Shown here: in pieces, positions 5,603 through 14,153 of the stretch
Layout: the number at the start of each line of letters is the position of its first letter
How positions within the stretch are numbered: position 1 is the first letter of the stretch
Virus record (IMG/VR): IMGVR_UViG_3300042988_000489
Span: 1-28,183 of that record
Source: a virus
Length of the DNA stretch: 28,183 nucleotides
Reading direction: 5' to 3' (one strand)
Notes under the pieces: model-generated
Told to the model about the DNA's origin: nothing
The model's database searches: none
The model's input: the letters and a program-made list of their open reading frames with translations, nothing else
Made by a program: the position numbers and the translations under genes

Positions 5603-7026
5603 GCCCAAGGCTTCAGGGGCCGCGCAAACGCCGCTGTCTGCCGCGGCCAGCTGCGTGTGAGCCGCCAGCGCTGCATGTGCCCCGCAAAGGCGTAGTTGCT
5701 GCCCGCGGTGTCTCCCAACTCCACGTTGCCAACGATGATTCGGCTGTTGCCGCTGGGCCGGTACGTGGTGTTCGAGGTGCCTAGCAGCGCGCCATCCTGG
5801 AACAGGTAATAGTTGGTCAGGTCGTTTGCAACTCGGATGTAATACCAGGTGCCCGTGCTGATTGCGCTGCCAGAGATCCTCACGTCTGCGTTTCCGTTGG
5901 CCGTCACGGTGTAGAACGACAACGCACCAGAGATGAGCAGCAGACTCAGCCGCATGAACTGCCCGCTCCCCCACTCGAAGATGTGCGGCGTGTTGGCGGT
6001 GCTGCTGGCGTAGATCCACACGTCCAAAGCCCACGGCGCCGATGGGTCCAGGTCGGCGCTGGTGCTGCTGGTGTAGCGCTCCGTGGAGCTGTCGAACAGC
6101 GTGCTTGTGGTCGCGTAGCTGGCACTCACGCTGCTGAGCGCCTGCGCGCTGCTGGCCGTCGGCGTGCCGGTCTTGGTCCAGGTGATGGCAGTGTTGGAGT
6201 CGACCCACGGGTCCGCTTCCATGGTCACGCTGCTGACGATCAGATCGCGGCCAGGGTCGCCCACTCCGCGCAGGCCGATCAGCGTGATGGCCAGGCCCTC
6301 GGCGCTGGTGCCAGCGCCGTCGATGTCGACCGTCAGCAGCGCATCGTCAGCGATGACCGCACCGCCATCCGTGAACGCGAACGCCGCTGCTGCTGTAGTG
6401 CTGGTCTTTTCGTTGGCGTCGATGGTCAACTTGGTGCCGAGGATGGTCTGCCCGCCATCGTTGATGTCGATGGTGACCGCGCCGCTGGTGCTCTCGCCGA
6501 ACAGCGACGCGCGAACGTCTGTCAGCAGCATGGCGCACGGCGCGCGCATGTAGGCCTTGTCGGTGCCGGTGGTGAGGCTGGTGCTCAGGTCGGAGCTGAC
6601 CGGCAGCCGGTACTCCACGCGCGCGCACTCGGCCGTGCCGAACAGCCGGCCCCAGATGCCAAGCTGTGCGAAGCGCCAGTCTTCCCAGCTGCTGGGCGTG
6701 AGCGTGCCGCACGTCACCTTGTAAAGCCGCGCGTAGGTCTGCGGCGTGCACCAGTTGGCCGCGTTGGTGCTGGCGCTGACCGCAAACGTGGTCAGGTGCA
6801 CGACGACATAGTTGATGCGGCTGGCCGTGAGCGTGACGGTGCCGTCAGCCACGCTGCTGCCGTTGACAGGCCCGCCGTAGTAGCCCCACACCAGCTGGTC
6901 GGTGGTGGTCTGCCGGCGCCCGAAGGTCAACGCAGCCGATGCCGCATCGAACAGGCCATTAATGGCCGCTTCCTTCTGGGCCTGGCTGGCGCTGACGGTG
7001 TCGAGGTGCGTGGTGCTGTTGGCCAT
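5599..7026 (-). CDS. Tail fibre / receptor-binding candidate with C-terminal LamG domain
   Basis: This 475-residue beta-rich protein begins with a short helical attachment-like segment (SASQAQKEAAINGLFDAAS) like that of DUF2793-type phage tip proteins. A Ser/Thr-rich middle follows. From about residue 290 it is a concanavalin-A/laminin-G-like fold (ALDVWIYASSTANTPHIFEW, GTWYYIRVANDLTNYYLFQDG, AFAGHMQRWRLTRSW). Such domains bind sugars or other surface ligands. Position directly after the tail hub gene supports a role in host recognition. The C-terminal LamG end is the likely variable, specificity-determining part. Four bases separate it from the preceding stop. Confidence 0.75.
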   Translation of the reverse strand: MANSTTHLDTVSASQAQKEAAINGLFDAASAALTFGRRQTTTDQLVWGYYGGPVNGSSVADGTVTLTASRINYVVVHLTTFAVSASTNAANWCTPQTYARLYKVTCGTLTPSSWEDWRFAQLGIWGRLFGTAECARVEYRLPVSSDLSTSLTTGTDKAYMRAPCAMLLTDVRASLFGESTSGAVTIDINDGGQTILGTKLTIDANEKTSTTAAAAFAFTDGGAVIADDALLTVDIDGAGTSAEGLAITLIGLRGVGDPGRDLIVSSVTMEADPWVDSNTAITWTKTGTPTASSAQALSSVSASYATTSTLFDSSTERYTSSTSADLDPSAPWALDVWIYASSTANTPHIFEWGSGQFMRLSLLLISGALSFYTVTANGNADVRISGSAISTGTWYYIRVANDLTNYYLFQDGALLGTSNTTYRPSGNSRIIVGNVELGDTAGSNYAFAGHMQRWRLTRSWPRQTAAFARPLKPWA

Positions 7027-7029
7027 GTG

Positions 7030-8085
7030 TCAGGCTCCTGTGGTGACGCGCGCGGCGGTGCCGTTGCCGACCGTGGCGCTGATCTGCGCCACCTGCAGCA
7101 CGCGCTCCTCGTAGCCGTCGGCCAGGGTGTAGGTGTTGGTGGTGGTCTCGGTGTCGAGCACCGCATCGGCCACGCCGCCCAGGCCGGCCTGCACGATGCG
7201 CAGGCTGTAGCGCTCGGTGGCCTCGCCGAGCGGCGCATCGGAGCCATCGGCCAGCGGTGCCGCGTAGCGGGTGCGCCACGTCCAGCGTACCGACTGGCCA
7301 CCGGTGGCAATGGGCGCCAGGTTGACGTTGATCGGCGCCAGCGGCAGCAGGCTGACGAAGCGCAGCGGGTTGATGGTCTGCACAGGCCCCTGAGTCACCT
7401 GGTCGCCCAGCGCCACGCAGCGGTATCGCATGGCCTTGCCGCGGTCGCCCAGCTGCTCGGGCAGGCGCACGACGGCCTCGTCAAGCAGCACAAACCGGTC
7501 GGTCTCGGTGTGCGTGCCCTGCGCCTCCTCGGTGCCCAGCCGGCCGCGCAGGAAGCCACTCAGCCGGTAGCGCCCGGCGCTGAGCAGCGTGGCGCGGCGA
7601 AAGTGCACCACCTCGTCGCCAATCAGCGCACGGTTGCCGCCTTCCAGCAGCGCCGCAGCGGTGATGGTCTCGAGCTCGCCCGACACCACCACGTCGACCC
7701 AGCTGCTCACGTCGATCTGGTTGCCGCCCTCCCAGTCGCCCAGCACCGACTCGCACCGGCCCAGCGTGGCCGCGGTGTTGAGCTGCGCGGCCTCGGTGTA
7801 GGTGGTGCCGCCGTCGCGGCTGCGGTAGACCACAGCGCCGCGCCAGGTGCCGATTGCCGGAGCCGCGGCCACGTAGATGCCCGGAGCGTCGTCCTCCTGA
7901 GCAAGCAAGGGGATGTCCATTGCCTCGAACTGCAGCGCGGTGACGCCGACCATGCTGCCCGGCACCGGGCCTGCAGCGCCGTCGGCCGTGCTGGCGAGCA
8001 CGCTGCCGTCGTAGTCGGCCGCGCGCCAGGTGATGACGCCGCCGTCCTCGGTCTTTTCGAGCAGGCGCAGGCTATAGGTCGTCAT
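7030..8085 (-). CDS. C-terminal part of the tail-tip hub protein (separate frame)
   Basis: This 351-residue frame continues the phage tail_3 / GTA gp15-like hub protein whose N-terminal 745 residues lie in another frame (8072-10309). It starts at ATG 8085, 14 bases inside that gene. The opening TYSLRLLEKTEDGGVITW fits directly after LEPTDVVTVSDD of the upstream frame, as in a single protein. The rest contains VSSWVDVVVSGELE, GRYRLSGFLRGRLGTE and a terminal fibronectin/Ig-like segment (about 245-350). It could be made by reinitiation (GGTGAG just before the ATG) or by ribosomal frameshift, or it may reflect a mutation or sequence error. Confidence 0.75.
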   Translation of the reverse strand: MTTYSLRLLEKTEDGGVITWRAADYDGSVLASTADGAAGPVPGSMVGVTALQFEAMDIPLLAQEDDAPGIYVAAAPAIGTWRGAVVYRSRDGGTTYTEAAQLNTAATLGRCESVLGDWEGGNQIDVSSWVDVVVSGELETITAAALLEGGNRALIGDEVVHFRRATLLSAGRYRLSGFLRGRLGTEEAQGTHTETDRFVLLDEAVVRLPEQLGDRGKAMRYRCVALGDQVTQGPVQTINPLRFVSLLPLAPINVNLAPIATGGQSVRWTWRTRYAAPLADGSDAPLGEATERYSLRIVQAGLGGVADAVLDTETTTNTYTLADGYEERVLQVAQISATVGNGTAARVTTGA

Positions 8086-10309
8086 CGCTCACCGTCACAA
8101 CGTCGGTCGGCTCGAGGTGCGCCCAGGCAAGCGTGGTGGTGAAGCTGCGCACGTTGCGCGCCACCCAGCCGCCGTACAGGATGATGTCGGCCAGCTGCCG
8201 CGCGTGGTCGTCGGTGAGCACCACCGGCACCTCGACGGTGGAGAGCTGGTCGGTCTCACCACCCTGGCGGCGGGCTTCCTGCGCGCCTACCGCGTAGTCG
8301 AGCGCGTAGCTGCGGTAGAGCACGGTCACCGAGCGCGGCAGCTCCTGCTCCTGGCCGCGCTCATGAGCCATGGCGTGCTCGGCCGCCTCGTCCACCTGCG
8401 CGCCCAGGTCGTTGCCCGTGAGCGTGGCCACGCTGCTGCGCACCCGCTTGCGCCAGGCGATCTTGCCGTCGCTCTCGACGCCATCGAACTGGTAGCACAG
8501 CCGCAGCGGCTCCAGCGCCTGCCGGGCGGCCATGCGGCTGGCGCGGCTGTAGCCGATTACCTCGTCGGTCAGCTCGGTGACGTCGATGTCGCTGGCGCTC
8601 AGGCCTGCGGCCTCGCAGATGTGCGTGACGATGGCGCTGAGCAGCACGGTGCCGTCTTGCACGCTGGTGACGTCCGGCCCGCCGTCGCTCTCGGCCCAGC
8701 TGGTGACCGTCACAGGCGTGACGATGCTGGCGTCGTCGCGCAGCGTGCCGGCTGCGATGGCTGCTGCGCGGGCTGCGTCCCAGTAGGCGGTGTTCGAATA
8801 GTTGGGGTCACCCGGCAGCAACACGGGGCCTAGCGCGTTCTGGTACAGCCCGCCGTCGCGGTACTCCACGCCGGCCAGTTGCTTGGCGGTGCCGGTGACG
8901 ATGGTCCACGCGCGATTGGGCACCACCTGGCCGTCGAAGGTCACGCACCACTCGGGGTCGCTCGGCGCCTCGGCCATGCCCAGAGCCTGCGCGATCTGCT
9001 GGTTTCGCGGGCTGTCGGCGGCATAGCAAGTCTTGGCCGGGTGCGTGGCCACGCGGTTGCTCTTCAGCTCGAGCGCGTAGGACATCCAGCTGATATCACC
9101 CTGCGGGTACTGGTCATAGTCGGCCGAGTGCACGATGGTGTACTCGCCAGGGTATGGCCCGCTGTTGCCAATCTCGCGCCGCAGCATGACCGGGGCGTCA
9201 TAGGTGAACGTGCCACCCTGGTCGTAGTACGGCCAGTTGAGCCGTCGGTCGTAAAACGGCGTTGTCGCCGCCCAGACGTTCTGGGGCACGGTTGGTTTGA
9301 CAGGCGCCGGCCCGTACTCAACATCGCCCAACTTGAGCACGTAGTAGCTGTGCAAAACGCTGACGTACTGCGGATCGCCCGGAGTGCCCGGCATGTGCAG
9401 TGTGTTGAGCACAGCAAAGGGCCGCGGGTTGCCCTGCCAACTCCAGAAGTACCCTGAAAAGTTGTAGGCGCCCTTGGCTGCATTGGGGTGCAAAAACGAA
9501 CTCGACGCCTCGAAGTCATCAGCCTGGGCTACGGCCATTGCCGCAAACCCTACAGCGCCTCCAGCTGTTGGCGACGACATAGCCTGGTAGTACGTGTCGC
9601 CGATGGCGTGCACCGGCATGCTGTCCTCGTTGTAGACCCAGGGGTAGACCTTGAGCGGCTCCAGGATGTCGGCCGTTGGTGTGGTGTCCTCCGTCTCCTG
9701 CGTCAGCTCAAACGAGAAGCTCGGGATCCGGTTGCCGTAGTCGCCCAGCGGCAGGTTGGTGAAAACCACGTAGCAGGTGCCGCGGTAGGCCTCGACGTTG
9801 CCGGCGCCCTCCACCGCCTCAATCGTTGCGTCGGGCTCCTGGGTCTCGCTGCCGGGGTAGAGCGTCCAGAACTGGCGGAACTTGGCGTTCTGCACGGCGA
9901 TGGGGTCTTCGCCACCGACGCGCGCGTCATACACCAGCTTGGTGTCGGCCCAGATGCGGCGAACGGCGCCCACCTCGCCGTCGCCGATGGCCACCGCGAA
10001 CGAGCAGGTGTAGGAATAGGTGGTGACCTTCGGGCCACCCTTGCCGCCTTGCTTGTGCGCGGTCTCTACGAAGTCAGCCGCCCAGATGAGCACGCCGGCC
10101 ACGCGGTCGGTGCCGTAGGTCTTCGGGATCGGAGCGCCGAAGCTGCTGATCTGCACCTTGAGGTCTTCGACCCGCGGCCCGTGCTGGCGGGGCGCGTCGA
10201 TCGAACTGCCCACGGCAGACCCCAGCGCCCAGCCGACCTTGGCTCCCATCGGGCCGCCGATGGCAAAGCCAATCGCAGCGCCAGCGGTGGCGACGAGGAG
10301 CTGTGCCAT
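8072..10309 (-). CDS. Tail-tip hub protein, N-terminal part (phage tail_3 / GTA gp15-like)
   Basis: The 745-residue protein corresponds to the first two thirds of the tail hub or host-specificity protein that crowns the tail tip and holds the fibres. The Ala/Gly-rich start (ATAGAAIGFAIGGPMGAK) is a hydrophobic segment common in this family. It is followed by VQISSFGAPIPKTYGTDRVAG, a canonical motif of these hubs, and YSYTCSFAVAIGDGEV. The phage tail_3-type region lies near 560-745 (LSTVEVPVVLTDDHARQLAD, AWAHLEPTDVVTV) and stops abruptly where the family normally goes on. The start at ATG 10309 abuts the NlpC/P60 gene. Stop and next start overlap by 14 bases. Confidence 0.82.
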   Translation of the reverse strand: MAQLLVATAGAAIGFAIGGPMGAKVGWALGSAVGSSIDAPRQHGPRVEDLKVQISSFGAPIPKTYGTDRVAGVLIWAADFVETAHKQGGKGGPKVTTYSYTCSFAVAIGDGEVGAVRRIWADTKLVYDARVGGEDPIAVQNAKFRQFWTLYPGSETQEPDATIEAVEGAGNVEAYRGTCYVVFTNLPLGDYGNRIPSFSFELTQETEDTTPTADILEPLKVYPWVYNEDSMPVHAIGDTYYQAMSSPTAGGAVGFAAMAVAQADDFEASSSFLHPNAAKGAYNFSGYFWSWQGNPRPFAVLNTLHMPGTPGDPQYVSVLHSYYVLKLGDVEYGPAPVKPTVPQNVWAATTPFYDRRLNWPYYDQGGTFTYDAPVMLRREIGNSGPYPGEYTIVHSADYDQYPQGDISWMSYALELKSNRVATHPAKTCYAADSPRNQQIAQALGMAEAPSDPEWCVTFDGQVVPNRAWTIVTGTAKQLAGVEYRDGGLYQNALGPVLLPGDPNYSNTAYWDAARAAAIAAGTLRDDASIVTPVTVTSWAESDGGPDVTSVQDGTVLLSAIVTHICEAAGLSASDIDVTELTDEVIGYSRASRMAARQALEPLRLCYQFDGVESDGKIAWRKRVRSSVATLTGNDLGAQVDEAAEHAMAHERGQEQELPRSVTVLYRSYALDYAVGAQEARRQGGETDQLSTVEVPVVLTDDHARQLADIILYGGWVARNVRSFTTTLAWAHLEPTDVVTVSDDDL

Positions 10310-10755
10310 CAGCGCACCCCCGGCATGCGGTACGCCTGCACCGTGCGCCGCTGCCAGAGCGGGTCGAGCCGATGCTCGATCACCCGCCCGATGGCCTCGT
10401 AGGCATGGATGAGCGAGCGCCCGCCGTGGTCGCCAACGATGGCCACATGCTGCGGCTCGCGCGCAAAGCGCATCAGCAGCACGTCGCCGGGCTGCGCGTC
10501 ATCGGTGCGCGCCATGAACGACTCGCACACCTGCTGCAGCATGCCATGCGCCGGCTGCCGGCCGTAGCCGCCCCAGCGCGCATCGAAGGTGTCGCGCCAC
10601 CAGTCGGCCGGCACGATGCCGAGCGCGACCGCCACGCCACCCACGAGCCCGCCGCAGTCGCAGCCGACAACACGCGTGCGGCCCTGGTGATGAAACGGCG
10701 TGCCCAGCCAGCGCCGCGCCTCGGCCACCACGGCAGCGCGCGACACACCGCTCAC
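10309..10755 (-). CDS. NlpC/P60 cell-wall peptidase of the tail tip
   Basis: This 148-residue cysteine peptidase starts at a GTG (10755) overlapping the DUF2163 stop (GTGA). Cys34 in VGCDCGGLVGG, His103 in PQHVAIV and probably His117 (SLIHAYE) make the NlpC/P60 triad. The substrate would be the stem peptide of peptidoglycan, and the enzyme probably rides in the tail tip to open the cell wall during DNA entry. Its place between DUF2163 and hub genes is the same as in gene transfer agents (orfg14) and related siphophages. Confidence 0.88.
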   Translation of the reverse strand: MSGVSRAAVVAEARRWLGTPFHHQGRTRVVGCDCGGLVGGVAVALGIVPADWWRDTFDARWGGYGRQPAHGMLQQVCESFMARTDDAQPGDVLLMRFAREPQHVAIVGDHGGRSLIHAYEAIGRVIEHRLDPLWQRRTVQAYRMPGVR

Positions 10756-11597
10756 TGATTGCTCCCGATGGCCAGCGCCCGGTCAGGCCCTGGCACGAAG
10801 GAGAAGCCTCGGAAGTTGTCGAGGTTGTTGAACGTGACCTTGCACGCCGCCTTGCTCTTGTTGCACCCGGCCACAGCGCTGAGCGTGTCGCCGACCTGGA
10901 TGTCAAACGGCATGGGCAGCTGCAGCACCACCACGCCCGAGCCGTTGCCGGTCTTGACGTCCATCACCAGACCGTTGTTGTCGCCGCCCGTCCACGTCAC
11001 CTTGCCGAAGTCGAAGTAGCCCGCGGCCTGCGTGAGCGCTGACGCCGTGAACTGCCGGCGCGAGCTGACCGCCGTGACGGTGGCCGAGTGGGTGAAGGAC
11101 GTTAGCACCTTGCCGCAGCGCGTGTCGCCGAGCTGCGCGTCGCACGTCGGCTTGACCTCGCGGCCGATGTTGTTCTGCAGCGCCTGCATCAGCCCGCGCA
11201 GCTCAGCCACGTACAGCGGCCCGCGGCGCTGGGCCTTGCCGAGCCAGCCCTTGCGCACGATCTCGGCGCCGTCGCTCAGGCTGGCCCAGTTGACGCGGTA
11301 GATGATGATGCTCGCGCCGTCCCACAGGCCCGCCTCGATGTCGGCCGCGGTGATGCCATCGGCGTCCAGCAGGCCCTCGAGCTCCAGGTCGTCGACGTTG
11401 AGCTCGGCCCGCGTGGCCACGGCGCTGGCACTGAACACGCTGCTGGGCGTGTAGGTGGTGCCGCTGACGATGAGCGGCTCGTCGTGGTCGGTGAAGCCGT
11501 ACACGGTGCCATCGAGGCGCGTGACCTTCCAGCAGTGCGCCACGGTAAGCGCACTGCCGGCCATGTGCGTCTTGAGCGCGCTGGCGGTGCCTTTCAC
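10752..11597 (-). CDS. DUF2163 / phage BR0599-family distal tail protein
   Basis: The 281-residue product starts at a GTG (11597) that overlaps the stop of the DUF2460 gene. HCWKVTRLDGTVYGFTDHDEPL near the N-terminus, with its D-H-D motif, is typical of DUF2163, and CDAQLGDTRCGK and CNKSKAACKVTFNNLDNFRGF match the BR0599 C-terminal part (a cysteine-rich segment that may bind a metal or cluster). In gene transfer agents the counterpart (orfg13) is a distal tail component next to the hub. The longer upstream start (11630) would overlap the preceding gene by 37 bases and is less likely. Confidence 0.85.
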   Translation of the reverse strand: MKGTASALKTHMAGSALTVAHCWKVTRLDGTVYGFTDHDEPLIVSGTTYTPSSVFSASAVATRAELNVDDLELEGLLDADGITAADIEAGLWDGASIIIYRVNWASLSDGAEIVRKGWLGKAQRRGPLYVAELRGLMQALQNNIGREVKPTCDAQLGDTRCGKVLTSFTHSATVTAVSSRRQFTASALTQAAGYFDFGKVTWTGGDNNGLVMDVKTGNGSGVVVLQLPMPFDIQVGDTLSAVAGCNKSKAACKVTFNNLDNFRGFSFVPGPDRALAIGSNQ

Positions 11598-12214
11598 AGG
11601 CGGAGCTCCACCAAGGGCACGCCCTCCCACTGTTGCAAGATGCCGCGACTCGGCGTGCGCGCCAGCACGCGGGCCTGCATGTCGTCGGTGTCAAAGCGCA
11701 CCGGCACGTCGAACTCACCGGACCATGTGAGGTTGGCCGCGGTGCGGCTGGTGGTGGTGGTGACGATGCCGGTGGTCGCGTCGAGCGTGTAGTCGGTGGT
11801 GAGCGTGAGCGTGGTGCCGCTGTTCTTCAACTCGAACCCGCTGGCGATGGGCTTGACGATCTTGCGGTCGGTGGTCTGCGAGCCGCTGGTGTAGCGTTTG
11901 ACGAGCTGAAACGTCGTGCTGGTCAGGCCGGTGACCTTGCCGTCGGTGTGCGTGGCGCTGTAGTCGGTCCAGTCCTTAAACCGGAAGCCGTGCAGCCGGC
12001 CGCGTGCGTTGATGAAGAACGCCCGCAGCGTGGCGTGATCGGCCGGCGCATTGATGCCGGCGCCGACCTCGTAGCGGTGCAGCGGGTAGGCCCACTTGCT
12101 GAGGCGCGACTCGTGGCCGCTGATGGTGCGCACCACCTCGGTCTCCCACGCGGGGCCACCGACCGCACCCATGGCGATCAGCTCAGGGAAGCGGGGCGAC
12201 TCGTAGAACGCCAT
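11594..12214 (-). CDS. DUF2460 tail protein (distal tail-like)
   Basis: This 206-residue product begins MAFYESPRFPELIAMGAVGGPAW, which is the usual start of DUF2460 proteins. The following HRYEVGAGINAPADHATLRAFF and GRLHGFRFKDWTDYSA carry the most conserved parts (F-R-F-K-D-W-x-D-Y). The family corresponds to orfg12 of gene transfer agents and forms part of the distal tail ring between tape measure and hub. It overlaps the next gene by four bases and follows the tape-measure gene after ten. Confidence 0.88.
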   Translation of the reverse strand: MAFYESPRFPELIAMGAVGGPAWETEVVRTISGHESRLSKWAYPLHRYEVGAGINAPADHATLRAFFINARGRLHGFRFKDWTDYSATHTDGKVTGLTSTTFQLVKRYTSGSQTTDRKIVKPIASGFELKNSGTTLTLTTDYTLDATTGIVTTTTSRTAANLTWSGEFDVPVRFDTDDMQARVLARTPSRGILQQWEGVPLVELRL

Positions 12215-12224
12215 GCGTCAGCCC

Positions 12225-14150
12225 TCAGTTGCCGCGCTGGTGCGCCATCTGCACCCCGCGCATGGCCGCCGCGGCGATCTGCTGCTGCGTGCGGCGATCG
12301 ACAGGGCCGGCGATGGTGAAGTGATTGGTGACGGACATGCCGCCCGCCGGCCGCACGGTGACGCCTGTGCGCCCGCCGAAGATCGGCTCGGGGCCGCGCT
12401 CACCGGTCATGCCCCACCTGCCCGGAGCGATGAAGCCGCCGTCGGCGAAGCCGCCTGCGAACAGGCTGCCGAACCAGCTGCCGATGCCGGCGAGGAACCC
12501 GCCGCCGCCGCCCGCACCACCACCGCCACCCAACATGCCGGTGAGCGCGTTGCCCAGCGGCTCGGTGATGAGCTTGCGGGTGACGATGCGGATGATGTCG
12601 GCCTCCAGGCCCTTCAACACGTCGCGCAGACTGTTGCCGCCAACGATGGCATCCTCGAAAGCCGACGTGAAGCTCAGGCCCAGCTCCTCGCCGAGGCTCT
12701 TGGTCTTGCTGGCCTGGTCCTTCACGCCCGTTGCCGACTTGTCGAAGCGCTCCTGCGCGTCGAGCTGGGCGCGGGTGTAGGTGTCCCAGTCGATAGCGCC
12801 TGCCTGCAGCAGCTTGTTGAGCTTGTCGATCTCAGCCGCCAGCAACTCGGCCGGCGTGCGCGTGGCCTCAAACACGCGGCGGCCCTCCTCGCCGATGGAC
12901 TCGCGCAGCTTGCGCGCGGCCTCGTCGGCTTTGGCCTGGATCTGCGTCAGGAGCTTGTCGGTTTCCTCGTAGTCCTTCTCGGCCTTGAGGAATGCCGACT
13001 TGTAGGACTCTTGCGCGTCGGTGATGGCAAAGGGGATGTCGACTTTGCCGGCTTTGCCTGCGCCACCCGCAGCGGCCGGAGGCAGCAGCGGCAGCGATGG
13101 CCGGCCGGTGTTGCCACCCGTGCCACGGCCACCGCCAGCGCCACCAGCGTTGACCATGCCGCGGTACAGGTCGGCCAGCTTGCCCACTTCTTCCCGGTTG
13201 GCGCGCAGGGCGTTGAGCTTGTTGCTGTCGGCCAGCGCGCCCAGCGGACCGCCGTCGGGGTTGGCCTGAATGGCCTTGATCTTGCCGTCGATCTCGGTGA
13301 GCTTGGCCGAGTAGAAGTCGAGGGCCTTCTGTGGGGTGTCGAAGCTCTCGCCGCGCAGCTTCTGCCCAAAGGCTGCGGCCAACACGCCGCCGAAGCCGCC
13401 GAGCTTGTCGCTGGCCAGCGTCAGCCGCTCGATGAGCTGATTGATCGGCCCCAGCAGATCGCCCGCAATGGCGCGCGCCACGTCGGTGATGTTTTTGCTC
13501 AACCGGGCCATGGCCTTCTCGAACTTCTCGGCCTCAGCCGCCTGCTGCGCGGTCACGGTGGCGTTGAGCTTGCCGCTCTCGGCCAGGTCTTTGAGCAGCG
13601 GCGCCACTTCGCGCGTGCTCTTGCCAAACAGCGCGTAGCTGATGCGGGCCTTGTTGCCGTTGTCCTCGAACTGCGCCAGCGCCTGCGCGGTTTTCAGCAG
13701 CGCCTCGGCCGGGTCAATCGCGGCCAGCTCCTTCGCATTCAGCCCGATCAGCTCGAACACCTTCGCAGCCTCGGTGCCCGGCCGCAAGCCCTCTTGGATC
13801 TGCGCGTTGAACTTGATGAGCGCACCGCTCACGGTCTCCACGCTGCCGCCCGTGCGCCGCGCGATGTCCTCCAGCGCGCTGGCGTTTTCGACGCTGGTGC
13901 CGGTGGCATCGGCGAAGTCGTTCAGCGCGTCGATGCCCTTGATGGTGGCTGACGCGATCTGCGTCATCGCACCCACCACCACCGTGGCACTGATGGCGCC
14001 CAGCGCTGACGTGATCTGCCGGCCCGCAGCCGCAAAGCTGCGCTCCATCTGCCCGGCGCTGCGCTCCACCAGCTTGGTGGCGCGCGACATGTCCTGCTCA
14101 AGCCGCGCCAGGCGGGCTTCCAGGTCAATTGACAGGGTAGCGGTGGCCAT
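12225..14150 (-). CDS. Tail tape-measure protein
   Basis: A 641-residue, largely helical protein that sets tail length and is ejected into the cell. Residues 1-50 are coiled coil (LEARLARLEQDMSRATKLVERS). A hydrophobic stretch near 50-75 (ALGAISATVVVGAMTQIASA) follows, then long amphipathic helices with GSVETVSGALIKFN typical of phage tape measures. A glycine-rich linker lies at about 340-375. The C-terminal part has a glycine stretch and AGGFADGGFIAPGRWGMTGERGPEP, the conserved tail end of lambda-like tape measures. The length corresponds to a tail of roughly 95 nm at 1.5 angstrom per residue, a rule-of-thumb estimate. Confidence 0.88.
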   Translation of the reverse strand: MATATLSIDLEARLARLEQDMSRATKLVERSAGQMERSFAAAGRQITSALGAISATVVVGAMTQIASATIKGIDALNDFADATGTSVENASALEDIARRTGGSVETVSGALIKFNAQIQEGLRPGTEAAKVFELIGLNAKELAAIDPAEALLKTAQALAQFEDNGNKARISYALFGKSTREVAPLLKDLAESGKLNATVTAQQAAEAEKFEKAMARLSKNITDVARAIAGDLLGPINQLIERLTLASDKLGGFGGVLAAAFGQKLRGESFDTPQKALDFYSAKLTEIDGKIKAIQANPDGGPLGALADSNKLNALRANREEVGKLADLYRGMVNAGGAGGGRGTGGNTGRPSLPLLPPAAAGGAGKAGKVDIPFAITDAQESYKSAFLKAEKDYEETDKLLTQIQAKADEAARKLRESIGEEGRRVFEATRTPAELLAAEIDKLNKLLQAGAIDWDTYTRAQLDAQERFDKSATGVKDQASKTKSLGEELGLSFTSAFEDAIVGGNSLRDVLKGLEADIIRIVTRKLITEPLGNALTGMLGGGGGAGGGGGFLAGIGSWFGSLFAGGFADGGFIAPGRWGMTGERGPEPIFGGRTGVTVRPAGGMSVTNHFTIAGPVDRRTQQQIAAAAMRGVQMAHQRGN

Positions 14151-14153
14151 GCG

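Noticed and set aside
5983-8142. 719-codon plus-strand frame opposite the fibre and tail-hub genes
   Set aside because: Arg/Ala/Gly/His-rich shadow of real minus-strand genes with recognisable domains; no ribosome-binding site or motif.
12213-13952. 579-codon plus-strand frame opposite the tape measure
   Set aside because: Leu/Ala/Gly/Arg-rich antisense text produced by the codon bias of the tape-measure gene.
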